Source of the DNA: Oleispirillum sp963678075
GTDB taxonomy: Bacteria; Pseudomonadota; Alphaproteobacteria; Rhodospirillales; Rhodospirillaceae
DNA length: 64,000 nt
Reading direction: 5' to 3'
NCBI GenBank assembly: GCA_963678075.2
Contig: CAXXPK010000003.1
Location: 496,001 to 560,000, forward strand
Positions 25,223-34,445 of this stretch are shown piece by piece. The translations under genes were made by a program, and so were the position numbers. The notes beneath the pieces were generated by a model that saw nothing but the letters and a program-made list of their open reading frames with translations, made no database searches and was not told the DNA's origin. The first letter of the stretch is position 1, and each line of letters opens with the position of its first letter.

Positions 25223-26527
25223 ATGGAACCGAACGGAACGCCTCTGTTGAAATTTCGACCCTTGTCCGAGGATGCGGCCCCTTCCGACGCCAGAGGCAAA
25301 AAACCTTCCGAGATTGAGGCCCCTCCATCGCTCAGACCCTTTGCGGAAGCTCAATCGGTCCCGAAATCCTATTGGAAGAACCTCTCCTATATCGACTGGG
25401 GACTTTCCCGAGTCTATGGGGCGTCGGGAATCCACGCGTTCCGAGGTGTTCGCCTCAATTTCGGGGAGTTGCGCGCGATTTTTCCTCGTCCGGAACAGGG
25501 GCGGCGAGAATTGCCGACACATGGGGACTGTGTCCTTGAGCAGGCTTTGAGGTGGATCGTCACCGGAGATGTTCCTCTGGACTGCGTTGCAGACGAAGAG
25601 CGCGTCGGCTATCCCAGCATGATTGGTGGGGAAAGGGGAACGTCATACCCGGCCACCATAGGCGAAGGATTTCTACAGCCCCTTCCGAAATTCCTGCCCG
25701 CCGCCCGCCGTTTGGTCTGCGCGTTGTATGACGGAACCTTGACCGCATGCGGCATGGAGTGGGCCCCCACCAGGAACGCAACGGGGAGCAGAGATGCGTC
25801 CATTTCTTTGCCCCAGGAAGGCCAAGCGGCAGCCCCTCGTCCCAAAACCCTATGGGAGTTCGCCAAACGCGTCTGCCCGTGCAGGGTGGCGGCCTATAAT
25901 CGTGCCTTCGACATCAAACCCACGACGCTGCCTTTGGCGCGTTTCGAACGCGTAGAGGCAGAGGTGGATCGCACATGGGCGCACCTGGAAGCGTGGAATA
26001 TAAGGCTGATTAATAAGCATGAGGAGGCCCGTCAATGCGAAGCCGAGAGCCTGCGCTTATGGGCGAGGAGCACTCTTCTTCAAAGTATCGAACTGCGCGT
26101 GCGAGATGCCCTGACTTCCGGCCGATACAAGGTCACGGGGATTGGTCAGGACGGCAGGCGCGTGGAAATCGACCGTCTGGACGTGGCGGCCATGACGCCC
26201 CGCTTCCACGAAGGGGTGAATGCACTGGCATCGCCGACACGATGCTTTGATGATGTGGTGGTTGAAGATGTCACGGTGTTGCCTGAACCGGTCGTGCTGG
26301 AAGCTCCGGTTGACGGAGGTGCCGATGAAGTGGCGTTCGTCAGATGGGCGCAAGAAATCAAAGACACCCATGGATGCTGGCCGCCAGAGATGTCGATGAG
26401 GCGGCGGAATGACGTTCCGGCGTGGCGCAGATGGGCCAAGGATCGCGGAATCCTGTGTGAGACGGTTCGAGAATGGGCCAAGAAACGCAACATGAGAAAT
26501 CCACGCGGGAGCCCTCCCGCTTCCTAA
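25223..26527 (+). CDS. Hypothetical protein, 434 aa, orphan
   Basis: Not recognised. One uninterrupted frame from ATG 25223 to TAA 26525-26527. Codon use looks less GC-biased than in the neighbours, suggesting transfer. The N-terminus is proline-rich, and an aromatic motif follows (SYWKNLSYIDWGLSRVYG). A short cysteine pair VCPCRV lies near residue 220. A charged, probably helical middle (LARFERVEAEVDRTWAHL) precedes the C-terminus, which has two tryptophan-rich basic helices (PAWRRWAKDRGI, VREWAKKRNM) that look like nucleic-acid contacts. No signal peptide or membrane segment. It lies after hicAB and before tRNA-Thr with no integrase. Confidence 0.65.
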   Translation: MEPNGTPLLKFRPLSEDAAPSDARGKKPSEIEAPPSLRPFAEAQSVPKSYWKNLSYIDWGLSRVYGASGIHAFRGVRLNFGELRAIFPRPEQGRRELPTHGDCVLEQALRWIVTGDVPLDCVADEERVGYPSMIGGERGTSYPATIGEGFLQPLPKFLPAARRLVCALYDGTLTACGMEWAPTRNATGSRDASISLPQEGQAAAPRPKTLWEFAKRVCPCRVAAYNRAFDIKPTTLPLARFERVEAEVDRTWAHLEAWNIRLINKHEEARQCEAESLRLWARSTLLQSIELRVRDALTSGRYKVTGIGQDGRRVEIDRLDVAAMTPRFHEGVNALASPTRCFDDVVVEDVTVLPEPVVLEAPVDGGADEVAFVRWAQEIKDTHGCWPPEMSMRRRNDVPAWRRWAKDRGILCETVREWAKKRNMRNPRGSPPAS

Positions 26528-26809
26528 CCCCAGCTAAATTCCCCAAATGTCCAATCACCCAGGATGATTGGATATTTTTACACCGATAACTGTTTGTCCG
26601 AATCTGGCCTCGTTCGCAATCACACGGAACGAGGTTTCTCATGTCAAGGTTTTCCATCCGGCGGAAGGTCGCCGGGGATTCGAAGCAACGGCGTTCATCC
26701 CGAAGGTTGAGCGTTGGAGGCCCAGCCCGGATGTGTCGCGATCCGCATCGCGGCGGGCGGTCGGTTCGTGCGGGATTTCGACGCCCATTGCGTCGATGAG
26801 GGGGAAGAA

Positions 26810-26884
26810 TGGTGCCGCCGGACAGAATTGAACTGTCGACCCCACCCTTACCAAGGGTGTGCTCTACCCCTGAGCTACGGCGGC
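26810..26884 (-). tRNA. tRNA-Thr (anticodon GGT)
   Basis: 75-nt cloverleaf on the minus strand: acceptor GCCGCCG/CGGCGGC, anticodon stem CACCC/GGGTG with loop TTGGTAA (anticodon GGT), T-loop GTTCAATTC, discriminator A and encoded CCA. Preceded on the plus strand by about 280 bases without a gene. Confidence 0.95.
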
Positions 26885-27019
26885 ACATTCGGGGTACACT
26901 CGCCGTCGTGGCGTGAGGCGGCTTTAATACACAAGGCGGAGGCGTCTGGCAAGTCCCTTGCGAAAAAAATCGCGCCTTGCTCTATTCTGTCGCGGCAACG
27001 GTGGCATGGGGGATTCGCG

Positions 27020-27307
27020 ATGCCCAAGATCGATCAAGACAATCAGGCGGCGGAAGCCTTGCGCCGCAATCTTGGCCTGCGTCGCGAACAGGCGCGGGCG
27101 CGACGGGATGCGGACTTGCCGACCCCGGCCCAAGTCGCTAAGACTGTCGCAGGCGCGGATAAGCAAAGGGGAGCAGCCGATCATGGGCGTGATGCCGGAT
27201 CATTGGATACGCAAAATGGCGCAAGAACAGGCGATGATTTCGCCGTTCAAGGACCGGCTGCACCGCGAGGGTGTGGTCTCGTACGGGTTGTCGTCGTACG
27301 GCTATGA
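27020..27307 (+). CDS. Possible small charged protein upstream of dcd
   Basis: Frame from ATG 27020 encodes MPKIDQDNQAAEALRRNL followed by Arg/Ala-rich helix (RREQARARRDADLP), resembling small uncharacterised proteins found in Rhodospirillales. The frame continues into dcd and overlaps it by 125 bases, so the natural stop may have been lost by an indel. Weak call. Confidence 0.3.
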   Translation: MPKIDQDNQAAEALRRNLGLRREQARARRDADLPTPAQVAKTVAGADKQRGAADHGRDAGSLDTQNGARTGDDFAVQGPAAPRGCGLVRVVVVRL

Positions 27308-27737
27308 CGCGCGTTGCTCGACCGAATTCAAGATCTTCACCAACATCGATTCGGCGGTGGTGGACCCCAAGGCCTTCTCGGAAAAAAGCTTCGTCGATCG
27401 CAGCAGCGAAATCTGCGTGATCCCGCCCAACAGCTTCGCGCTGGCCCGCACCGTCGAGTATTTCAAGATTCCCGACGATGTTCTGGTGATCTGCCTGGGC
27501 AAGTCCACCTATGCGCGCTGCGGTATCATCGTCAACGTGACGCCGCTGGAACCCGGCTGGGAAGGTCACGTTACGCTGGAATTTTCCAACACCACGCCGC
27601 TGCCGGCGAAGATCTATGCCAACGAGGGCGTCGCCCAGTTCATCTTCCTGAAGGGCGACAGCCCGTGCGAGGTGACCTATCGTTCGCGTTCCGGCAAATA
27701 CATGAGCCAGACCGGCGTTACCCTGCCGCGTCTGTAA
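27183..27737 (+). CDS. dcd: dCTP deaminase
   Basis: Deaminates dCTP to dUTP for dTMP synthesis. 184 residues from ATG 27183 with a GGGGAG site upstream, typical of the E. coli-like enzyme. Signature parts: SSYGYDARCSTEFKIF, FALARTVEYF, GKSTYARCGIIVNVTPLE with the catalytic Glu shortly after, and SRSGKYMSQTGVTLPRL at the C-terminus. Intact. First gene of the conserved housekeeping block that runs to tRNA-Phe. Confidence 0.95.
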   Translation: MGVMPDHWIRKMAQEQAMISPFKDRLHREGVVSYGLSSYGYDARCSTEFKIFTNIDSAVVDPKAFSEKSFVDRSSEICVIPPNSFALARTVEYFKIPDDVLVICLGKSTYARCGIIVNVTPLEPGWEGHVTLEFSNTTPLPAKIYANEGVAQFIFLKGDSPCEVTYRSRSGKYMSQTGVTLPRL

Positions 27738-27782
27738 AGGAACTGGTTTTGTCGCGCGGCTGGCCCGCGCTGGGATAAATGC

Positions 27783-29069
27783 ATGGACAGTATCCGAATT
27801 CGGGGCGGACGGCCGCTCAAGGGCGTGATCCCGATCAGCGGCGCGAAGAATGCCGCCTTGCCGTTGATGACCGCCAGCCTGTTGACCGACGGCACCCTGA
27901 CCCTCGCCAATCTGCCGCATTTGGTGGACATCACGACGATGGCCAACCTGCTGATGTCGCTGGGCGTTACCCTGCACATGAACGGCCAGGGTCATGGCTG
28001 TGGCAGCGGCGGTCGGGTGCTGGAGCTTTCGACCAAGACCATCACCAACACCACCGCCCATTACGATCTGGTGCGCAAGATGCGTGCGTCGATCCTGGTC
28101 CTGGGGCCGATTCTGGCGCGCGAGGGCCAAGCCCGCGTCTCGCTGCCGGGCGGCTGCGCGATTGGCGCGCGGCCGGTGGATCTGCACCTGAAGGCGTTGG
28201 AGCAGATGGGCGCCGAAATTTCCATCGATGGCGGCTATGTCGAGGCTCGCGTCGATGGCCGCCTGAAGGGGGCGCATCTGGTCTTTCCGCAAGTCACCGT
28301 CACCGGGACCGAGAATCTGCTGATGGTGGCGACCCTGGCCGATGGCGAGACGATTATCGACAACGCGGCACGCGAGCCCGAGGTCTCGGATCTGGCCAAC
28401 TGCCTGATCGCGATGGGCGCCTTGATCGAAGGCGTCGGTACCTCGCGGCTGGTGGTGCAGGGCAAGGAATCGTTGCACGGCGCCAATCACGCGGTGTTGC
28501 CCGACCGGATCGAGGCCGGGTCCTACGCGGTGGCGGCGGCGATCACGCGGGGCAGTCTGCTGTTGCAGCACGCCGATGCGGCGCAGATGGCGGCCCTGAT
28601 CAAGGTGCTGACGGCGGCGGGGGTGACGGTGGACGTCCGTCCCGACGGGATTCTGGTCTGTGCCGAGGGTCGCGACATTCGCGGCGCCGACGTGATGACC
28701 GAACCGCATCCCGGGTTTCCCACCGACATGCAGGCGCAGGTGGTGGCCTTATTCGCCACCGCGCAAGGGGCGGCGATGGTCACCGAAACCATCTTCGAAA
28801 ACCGCTTCATGCATGTGCCGGAGTTGAAACGCATGGGAGCGGATATCAACATCCATAATGGTTCGGCGATCGTGCGCGGGGTTTCCCGGCTGTCCGGTGC
28901 GCCGGTGATGGCCACCGATCTACGGGCCTCGATGTCGCTGGTCCTGGCGGGGCTGGCGGCGGAGGGCGAGACCGTCGTCAACCGTGTCTATCACCTGGAT
29001 CGCGGGTATGAGCGCCTGGAGCAGAAATTGGCGGCGTGCGGCGCCGATATCGAACGTTTGCGCGGCTAG
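27783..29069 (+). CDS. murA: UDP-N-acetylglucosamine 1-carboxyvinyltransferase
   Basis: First committed step of peptidoglycan synthesis, adding enolpyruvate from PEP to UDP-GlcNAc in the cytosol. 428 residues. N-terminal IRGGRPLKGVIPISGAKNAA-type motif; the PEP-binding loop LPGGCAIGARPVDLHL contains the fosfomycin-target cysteine. Other landmarks: DRIEAGSYAVAAAITRG, HPGFPTDMQAQ and YHLDRGYERLEQKL near the end. Intact; ends 14 bases before hisG. Confidence 0.96.
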   Translation: MDSIRIRGGRPLKGVIPISGAKNAALPLMTASLLTDGTLTLANLPHLVDITTMANLLMSLGVTLHMNGQGHGCGSGGRVLELSTKTITNTTAHYDLVRKMRASILVLGPILAREGQARVSLPGGCAIGARPVDLHLKALEQMGAEISIDGGYVEARVDGRLKGAHLVFPQVTVTGTENLLMVATLADGETIIDNAAREPEVSDLANCLIAMGALIEGVGTSRLVVQGKESLHGANHAVLPDRIEAGSYAVAAAITRGSLLLQHADAAQMAALIKVLTAAGVTVDVRPDGILVCAEGRDIRGADVMTEPHPGFPTDMQAQVVALFATAQGAAMVTETIFENRFMHVPELKRMGADINIHNGSAIVRGVSRLSGAPVMATDLRASMSLVLAGLAAEGETVVNRVYHLDRGYERLEQKLAACGADIERLRG

Positions 29070-29083
29070 AAGGACCATCGCCG

Positions 29084-29752
29084 ATGCGCGACATTGAACG
29101 GATTATCCTGGCCCTGCCGAAGGGCCGCATCCTGGACGAGGCGATGCCCCTGGTCCGCGCCAGCGGTATCGAGCCGGAGGCCGACTTCGACGATCCGAAG
29201 TCGCGCAAGCTGCGCTTTGCGACCAATCTTCCGCATCTTGACATCATCCGGGTGCGCAGTTTCGACGTCGCCACCTTCGTCGCCTTCGGCGTCGCGCACA
29301 TCGGCATTTGCGGCAACGACGTGCTGATGGAATTCGACTATCCCGACATTTACGCGCCGTTGGATCTGGGGATCGGCCGCTGCCACTTGGCGGTGGCCTC
29401 GCCGGTGGATACCCTGGCCGAGGATCATCCCTCGCGCTGGAGCCATATCCGCGTCGCCACCAAGTATCCGGCGCTGACCCACAAGCACTTCGCGGCGCGC
29501 GGCGTGCAGGCCGAATGCGTCAAGCTGAACGGCGCCATGGAACTGGCGCCGCAGTTGGGGCTGTGTCGCCGCATCGTCGATCTGGTTTCTTCCGGCGCGA
29601 CCATGAAGGCCAATGGTCTGGTCGAGGTCGAACGGATTTGCGAGGTCACCTCGCGCCTGGTTTTCCACCGCCCGACCTTTAAGACCCATTCCGCCGAGAT
29701 GCAGGGCTGGCTCACCAAATTCCGGGAGGCGACCGATGCCGCAGCGTCTTGA
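29084..29752 (+). CDS. hisG: ATP phosphoribosyltransferase, short form
   Basis: First enzyme of histidine synthesis, joining ATP and PRPP. 222 residues: the short HisG_S form without the C-terminal regulatory domain, which requires HisZ in a hetero-octamer; hisZ is not in this window. Motifs: ILALPKGRILDEAMPL, GICGNDVLMEF, LNGAMELAPQLG and the PRPP-binding IVDLVSSGATMKANGL. The stop overlaps hisD by 17 bases. Confidence 0.95.
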   Translation: MRDIERIILALPKGRILDEAMPLVRASGIEPEADFDDPKSRKLRFATNLPHLDIIRVRSFDVATFVAFGVAHIGICGNDVLMEFDYPDIYAPLDLGIGRCHLAVASPVDTLAEDHPSRWSHIRVATKYPALTHKHFAARGVQAECVKLNGAMELAPQLGLCRRIVDLVSSGATMKANGLVEVERICEVTSRLVFHRPTFKTHSAEMQGWLTKFREATDAAAS

Positions 29753-31034
29753 TTCCGCCGCCGCCCAGTTCGAGGCCGAGTTCGCGCGCCTGTTGTGCGA
29801 CACGTGGGAATCCGCCGCCGATGTGCAGGACGCGGTGGCCGCGATCATCGCCGAGGTCCGGCGGGACGGCGACGCCGCCCTTATCCGGCTGACCGCCCAA
29901 TTCGATCGTCAAACCCTGACCCCCGCCACCTTGCGGGTTTCCGACGCCGAGATCGCGGCGGCCGAGACGGCTTGCGCCGATGACGTTCTGGCGGCGCTGG
30001 ATCTGGCGGCGGCGCGCATCAAGGCCTTTCACCAACGGCAAATCCCCGAGGGCATCGCCTATACCGATGCCGATGGGGTGCGGCTGGGCCTGCGCTGGAC
30101 GGCGGTCGATGCGGCGGGCCTGTACGTGCCGGGTGGCACCGCGTCGTATCCGTCGTCGGTGCTGATGAACGCCATTCCGGCCAAGGTCGCGGGGGTGCGG
30201 CGTCTGGTGATGACGGTGCCGACCCCCGATGGCGTGATCAACCCGTTGGTCCTGGCGGCGGCGAAGCGCGCGGGCGTGGACGAGGTCTATCGCATCGGCG
30301 GCGCGCAGGCGGTGGCGGCCCTGGCCTATGGCACCGAGACCATCGCGCCGGTGGACAAGATCGTCGGTCCCGGCAATGCCTATGTCGCGGCGGCGAAGCG
30401 CATGGTCTTCGGCGTCGTCGGCATCGACATGATCGCCGGTCCGTCGGAAATTCTGGTGGTCGCCGATGCCGATAACGATCCGGACTGGTTGGCCGTCGAT
30501 CTGCTGTCTCAGGCGGAACACGACGCGGCGTCGCAGGCGATCCTGATCACCGATGACGCCGCCTTCGCCGACGTGGTGACGCGCGCGGTGGAAAAGCGTT
30601 TGGAAACCTTGCCGCGCGCCAATATCGCGTCGGCCAGTTGGCGCGATCACGGCGCGGTGATCGTGGTGCCGGAACTGGTGCGGGCGGTTGAATTGGTCAA
30701 TCGCGTCGCGCCGGAACATCTGGAATTGGCGGTGGCCGACCCCGACGGCCTGGCGGCGATGGTGCGTCATGCCGGGGCGATTTTCCTGGGGCGGTTCACG
30801 CCCGAGGCCCTGGGCGATTACGTCGGTGGCCCCAACCACGTCCTGCCGACGGCGCGCAGCGCGCGGTTTTCCAGCGGTTTGGGCGTGCTCGACTTCTTGA
30901 AGCGGACCACCCTGTTGGGGGCGACGGCGGCGGGGATCGCGGCGATCGGCCCGGCGGCGGTGACCCTGGCGGAGACCGAGGGATTGTCGGCGCACGCGCT
31001 TTCGGTGGCGTTGCGCCTGCCGAAGACGACCTGA
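29736..31034 (+). CDS. hisD: Histidinol dehydrogenase
   Basis: Zinc enzyme oxidising histidinol to histidine in two NAD-dependent steps. 432 residues from ATG 29736. Conserved regions: LYVPGGTASYPSSVLMN, RIGGAQAVAALAYGTE, KIVGPGNAYVAAAKR, MIAGPSEILVVAD, LSQAEHDAASQA (metal ligands Gln and His) and the C-terminal PEHLELAV with GGPNHVLPT. Intact and coupled to hisG. Confidence 0.96.
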   Translation: MPQRLDSAAAQFEAEFARLLCDTWESAADVQDAVAAIIAEVRRDGDAALIRLTAQFDRQTLTPATLRVSDAEIAAAETACADDVLAALDLAAARIKAFHQRQIPEGIAYTDADGVRLGLRWTAVDAAGLYVPGGTASYPSSVLMNAIPAKVAGVRRLVMTVPTPDGVINPLVLAAAKRAGVDEVYRIGGAQAVAALAYGTETIAPVDKIVGPGNAYVAAAKRMVFGVVGIDMIAGPSEILVVADADNDPDWLAVDLLSQAEHDAASQAILITDDAAFADVVTRAVEKRLETLPRANIASASWRDHGAVIVVPELVRAVELVNRVAPEHLELAVADPDGLAAMVRHAGAIFLGRFTPEALGDYVGGPNHVLPTARSARFSSGLGVLDFLKRTTLLGATAAGIAAIGPAAVTLAETEGLSAHALSVALRLPKTT

Positions 31035-31051
31035 ACCGGACGAGAGGGCGG

Positions 31052-31537
31052 ATGGACCAGCTCTACAGCATCGCCGAAGTCACCCTGGCCGAGCATACCC
31101 TGGTGCACCCGCGCCCCGAGGTCGAGCACGAACGCGCGGTGGCGATCTTCGACCTTCTGGAGGAGAATTCCTTTCGCCCGCTGGATTGGCCGGAGGAAGG
31201 TCCCTATGCGCTGCATCTGGCGATTTCCGAAAACCGCCTGTTGCTCGATGTGCGCCGTCACGGCGCGCCGCCCGCCGCCGACAGCCTGCGGGTGGTCCTG
31301 CCGCTGAAGACCTTCCGCTCCATCGTTCGTGATTATTTCCTGGTTTGCGAAAGCTATTTCAACGCGATCAAGACCGCCTCGCCGTCGCAGATCGAGGCGA
31401 TCGACATGGGGCGTCGCGGCCTTCACAACGAAGGTTCGGACCTGATGCGCGAGCGTCTTGCCGATAAGATCGAGGTCGATCATCAAACCGCGCGGCGCCT
31501 GTTCACGCTGTTGTGCGTTCTGCATCTCAAGGGTTAG
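31052..31537 (+). CDS. UPF0262 family protein
   Basis: 161 residues of a family conserved next to hisD in alphaproteobacteria; function unknown. Characteristic stretches: HPRPEVEHERAVAIFDLLE, GPYALHLAISENRLLLDVR, LKTFRSIVRDYFLVCESYF, and RRLFTLLCVLHLKG at the end. No signal peptide. Starts 17 bases after hisD and ends 3 bases before the phosphatase gene. Confidence 0.93.
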   Translation: MDQLYSIAEVTLAEHTLVHPRPEVEHERAVAIFDLLEENSFRPLDWPEEGPYALHLAISENRLLLDVRRHGAPPAADSLRVVLPLKTFRSIVRDYFLVCESYFNAIKTASPSQIEAIDMGRRGLHNEGSDLMRERLADKIEVDHQTARRLFTLLCVLHLKG

Positions 31538-31540
31538 GTC

Positions 31541-32116
31541 ATGGGGAATCCGCCGTCCGCCGTTCTGTTCGCCTGCACCGCCAACGTGGTGCGATCGCCG
31601 ATGGCCGCCGCCTTGTTCCGCAAGACCTATGGCGCACGGGCCTACGTCGATTCGGTGGGGGTGACGGTCGGACGAGGGGGTCCTTTCATCGACGTGGTGT
31701 TGGCTGAACGCGGCATCGATGGGGGGTATGCGCACCAACCGAAGACCTTCGAGGACCTGCATGACCATAATTTCGAGGTGATCGTCGCCTTGACGCGGGA
31801 AGCCCATCTGCATGCCCTTGAGCTCACCCGCACCATGGCGTGCGAGGTGTTGTTCTGGCCGACCGAGGATCCGACTCTCGTCGAGGGTAACCGCGATACC
31901 CGCATGGATGCCTATCGCCGGGTGCGCGACGATCTGGCGGCGCGCATGCTGCGGGAATGGCCGCTGGATGGGGTCCTTGCGCCGGAACCCGGAATCCCCG
32001 ACGAACATGCCGAGGCCTTCGTCGGCGACCGCAAGCTGCGTGGCATGAAGGTGCGGCGGCGTGGCCGCGATTTGTGGAGCCGCATGCGGATGGGCCTACG
32101 TCGTTTGCGGCGCTAA
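31541..32116 (+). CDS. Low-molecular-weight protein-tyrosine-phosphatase family protein
   Basis: 191 residues. The P-loop near the N-terminus reads FACTANVVRSPMAAA, fitting C-X5-R-S with the nucleophilic cysteine; the acidic catalytic residue is in WPTEDPTLVEG. The C-terminal 30 residues are strongly basic. Alphaproteobacterial members next to UPF0262 are usually annotated as LMW phosphatases or arsenate-reductase-like; the substrate is unknown. Confidence 0.85.
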   Translation: MGNPPSAVLFACTANVVRSPMAAALFRKTYGARAYVDSVGVTVGRGGPFIDVVLAERGIDGGYAHQPKTFEDLHDHNFEVIVALTREAHLHALELTRTMACEVLFWPTEDPTLVEGNRDTRMDAYRRVRDDLAARMLREWPLDGVLAPEPGIPDEHAEAFVGDRKLRGMKVRRRGRDLWSRMRMGLRRLRR

Positions 32117-32243
32117 GGCCACCGGCGATGGGTTTTGCGCGGCGGATTCGTGGAAATTTCTTGATTCGTTTGGACTTCCGGCGCAGTAAAGGAGGCGTCC
32201 GAAATGGGACGGTTTCGCCTTTGCGGCGTGTGATGAGGGACTA

Positions 32244-32462
32244 ATGGCGAAAGAAGACCTGATTGAATTCTCCGGCACCGTGACCGAGCTTCTGCCCAAT
32301 GCGATGTTTCGTGTGAAGCTCGACAACGAGCACGAGATTCTGGCGCATACCTCCGGCAAGATGCGCAAGAACCGCATTCGCGTGCTGGCGGGGGACCGGG
32401 TGCAGGTCGAAATGACCCCCTATGACCTGACCAAGGGTCGCATCACCTTCCGCTTCAAGTAA
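32244..32462 (+). CDS. infA: Translation initiation factor IF-1
   Basis: 72-residue OB-fold protein that binds the ribosomal A site during initiation. Starts MAKEDLIEFSGTV and contains LPNAMFRVKL, HTSGKMRKNRIRVL and GDRVQVEMTPYDLTKGRI, all canonical. Essential and intact. Confidence 0.97.
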   Translation: MAKEDLIEFSGTVTELLPNAMFRVKLDNEHEILAHTSGKMRKNRIRVLAGDRVQVEMTPYDLTKGRITFRFK

Positions 32463-32483
32463 GACGGCGGGGCGGACACGGAC

Positions 32484-33083
32484 ATGGCAGCCGACAAGCC
32501 GTCCCTGATCCTGGCCTCGGCCTCGCCGCGGCGCCGCGATCTTTTGGCGCAGATCGGTTTGTTGCCGGACGAGATATGTCCCCCCGATATCGACGAGGAC
32601 CCCCGCCCGCGCGAGTTGGCGGCGGGTTTGGTGCTGCGTCTGGCCGAGGCGAAGGCCCGCGCGGTGGCGGCGGATCATCCCGAGGCGGTGGTTCTGGCCG
32701 CCGATACCGTGGTTGCCTGCGGTCGTCGCATCCTGCCGAAGGCGGAGGACGCGGCGACGGCGCGCCGTTGCCTGGAGTTGCTGTCGGGGCGGCGGCATCG
32801 GGTCTATGGCGGGATCTGCGTGATCGCGCCGGGGTTGGCGGCGCCGCGTTTGAAATGCGTTGTCACCGCGGTCACCTTCAAACGCCTGTCGGACGAGGAA
32901 ATGCGCCTGTACGTTGCCTCCGGCGAATGGCGGGGCAAGGCGGGCGGCTATGCCGTGCAGGGCTTGGCCGGACGCTTCGTGACCGCGATCAACGGGTCCT
33001 ACGGCAATGTCGTGGGGTTAAGCCTGCCGGAGACGGCGCACCTGCTGGCGGCGGCGGGCGTGCGACACCCTCGGGAGGGGTGA
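32484..33083 (+). CDS. maf: Maf-family nucleotide pyrophosphatase
   Basis: House-cleaning pyrophosphatase for non-canonical or modified nucleotides. 199 residues. N-terminal LILASASPRRRDLL, catalytic-site VLAADTVVACGRRILPKAEDA, SGRRHRVYGG, and C-terminal GGYAVQGLAGRFV with INGSYGNVVGLSL. The dTTP/UTP versus m7GTP preference cannot be decided safely. Lies between infA and the RNase G-like gene. Confidence 0.92.
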   Translation: MAADKPSLILASASPRRRDLLAQIGLLPDEICPPDIDEDPRPRELAAGLVLRLAEAKARAVAADHPEAVVLAADTVVACGRRILPKAEDAATARRCLELLSGRRHRVYGGICVIAPGLAAPRLKCVVTAVTFKRLSDEEMRLYVASGEWRGKAGGYAVQGLAGRFVTAINGSYGNVVGLSLPETAHLLAAAGVRHPREG

Positions 33084-33086
33084 GCG

Positions 33087-34445
33087 ATGTCTCGCCTGAC
33101 CGTCGCGGCAACCCGTCATCCCGGCGAAACCCGGGCTATTCTGAAGGATTCCGACGATACGGTGCTGGAGGTGCGGCTGTTTCGCGGCACCCCCGAGACC
33201 GCCGAGGGCGCGGTCTGGCGTGGCCGGGTGATCGGTACCTTGGCGGCGGCGCGGGCGGTGCTGGTCGATGTCGGTGGTGCCGCGCCCGGTCTGTTGCCCC
33301 TGACCGCGTGGCCGGGTAAGCCCGAGGACCTGACCGAGGGGCATGCGGTTCTGGTGATGATCGAGCGTCCGGCCCGTGCCGAAAAGGGGCCGCGCCTGAC
33401 CGGAATGATCCGGCTGGTGACGCCGCGTCTGATTTTCTCGCCCTTTCGATCCGGAATTTCCGTTTCTCAGCGTTTGCAGGCCGCCGATGCGTCACGCCTG
33501 ACCCAGTGGGCGAAGGCCGGGGCCTCCCCCGACGAGGGTTGGGTGGCGCGCGGCGCGGCGGCGGGCTTCGCGGTGGCGGCGATGGACCGCGATCGCGAGT
33601 ACCTGCGTCATCGCTGGTCAAACCTAGCGGTTCGCATGGCGGAAGGCGGTTCGCCCGCCTGTCTGATCGCGGCGCCCGATCCCTTTGCCGAATGGTTGGT
33701 CGACATGGCGCTGGAGGTTGCCTCGGTCGCGGTTTCCGGCGGTGTGTTGTCGCACGCGGCGCGCGGCGTTCTGGTGGAGCGCGTGCCGCTGTTGGCCGGA
33801 TTGGGCGATCCCTTCGCCGGGGCGGGGGGCGACGATGCGTTGGAGGCGGCGATCGCGCCGCTGGTCGATCTGCCGGGCGGTGGCCGCATGGTTCTGGAGC
33901 CGACCCGCGCCTTTCTGACGGTGGACGTGGATACCGGCGGCGATACCGCCGCCGATGCGGCCTGGCGGGTCAACGATGCGGTGGTGGATCGTTTGATCGC
34001 GGAACTGCGTTTGCGCAACGTTGGTGGCGCGGTGGTCGTCGATACGGTGCCGGAATCCCGGCGCGGCCATACCGAGGCGCAGCGCAAGCGCTTGATCGAG
34101 CGTATCCGTCGCGTCGCTGCCGTCGATCCGCGGGTGCGGATCATCGGTTGGACGGCGATGGGGCATATCGAACTGGTGCGCGCCCGGCGCGGCCTTTCCC
34201 TTCACGAGACCCTGTGGGGCGATACCCTGGGCGATGGCGCCGCCGCCACCGAAACCGCCGCCCTGGAATCCCTGCGCGCGGCGGTGCGCGCCGTCCTGGC
34301 GGGGGAGGCCCATGCCATTGTCGTCGATGCCGATGTGCTGGGTTGGCTGGACGGCGCGGGCAAAGGCGCCCTGGTCGAGGCGGAAACTATCACCGGCACC
34401 CGGCTGGCCGGGCGCTTTCACCTGCGGAGGGAGACCACGTCATGA
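33087..34445 (+). CDS. Ribonuclease E/G family protein
   Basis: 452 residues, shorter than RNase E and comparable to RNase G. The S1-like N-terminal part includes VWRGRVIGTLAAARAVLVDVGG. The catalytic core carries metal-binding aspartates in FLTVDVDTGGDTAADA and VVVDTVPESRRGHTEAQRK, followed by IGWTAMGHIELVRARRG. It probably trims rRNA or mRNA 5' ends. ATG 33087 is two bases after maf; the stop overlaps yacG (ATGA). This short alphaproteobacterial paralogue is normally located between maf and yacG. Confidence 0.88.
   Translation: MSRLTVAATRHPGETRAILKDSDDTVLEVRLFRGTPETAEGAVWRGRVIGTLAAARAVLVDVGGAAPGLLPLTAWPGKPEDLTEGHAVLVMIERPARAEKGPRLTGMIRLVTPRLIFSPFRSGISVSQRLQAADASRLTQWAKAGASPDEGWVARGAAAGFAVAAMDRDREYLRHRWSNLAVRMAEGGSPACLIAAPDPFAEWLVDMALEVASVAVSGGVLSHAARGVLVERVPLLAGLGDPFAGAGGDDALEAAIAPLVDLPGGGRMVLEPTRAFLTVDVDTGGDTAADAAWRVNDAVVDRLIAELRLRNVGGAVVVDTVPESRRGHTEAQRKRLIERIRRVAAVDPRVRIIGWTAMGHIELVRARRGLSLHETLWGDTLGDGAAATETAALESLRAAVRAVLAGEAHAIVVDADVLGWLDGAGKGALVEAETITGTRLAGRFHLRRETTS

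Noticed and set aside
24319..26884. Integrated island with attachment sites at tRNA-Thr
   Set aside because: No integrase, no repeat of the tRNA 3' end found nearby; only composition and gene content suggest transfer.
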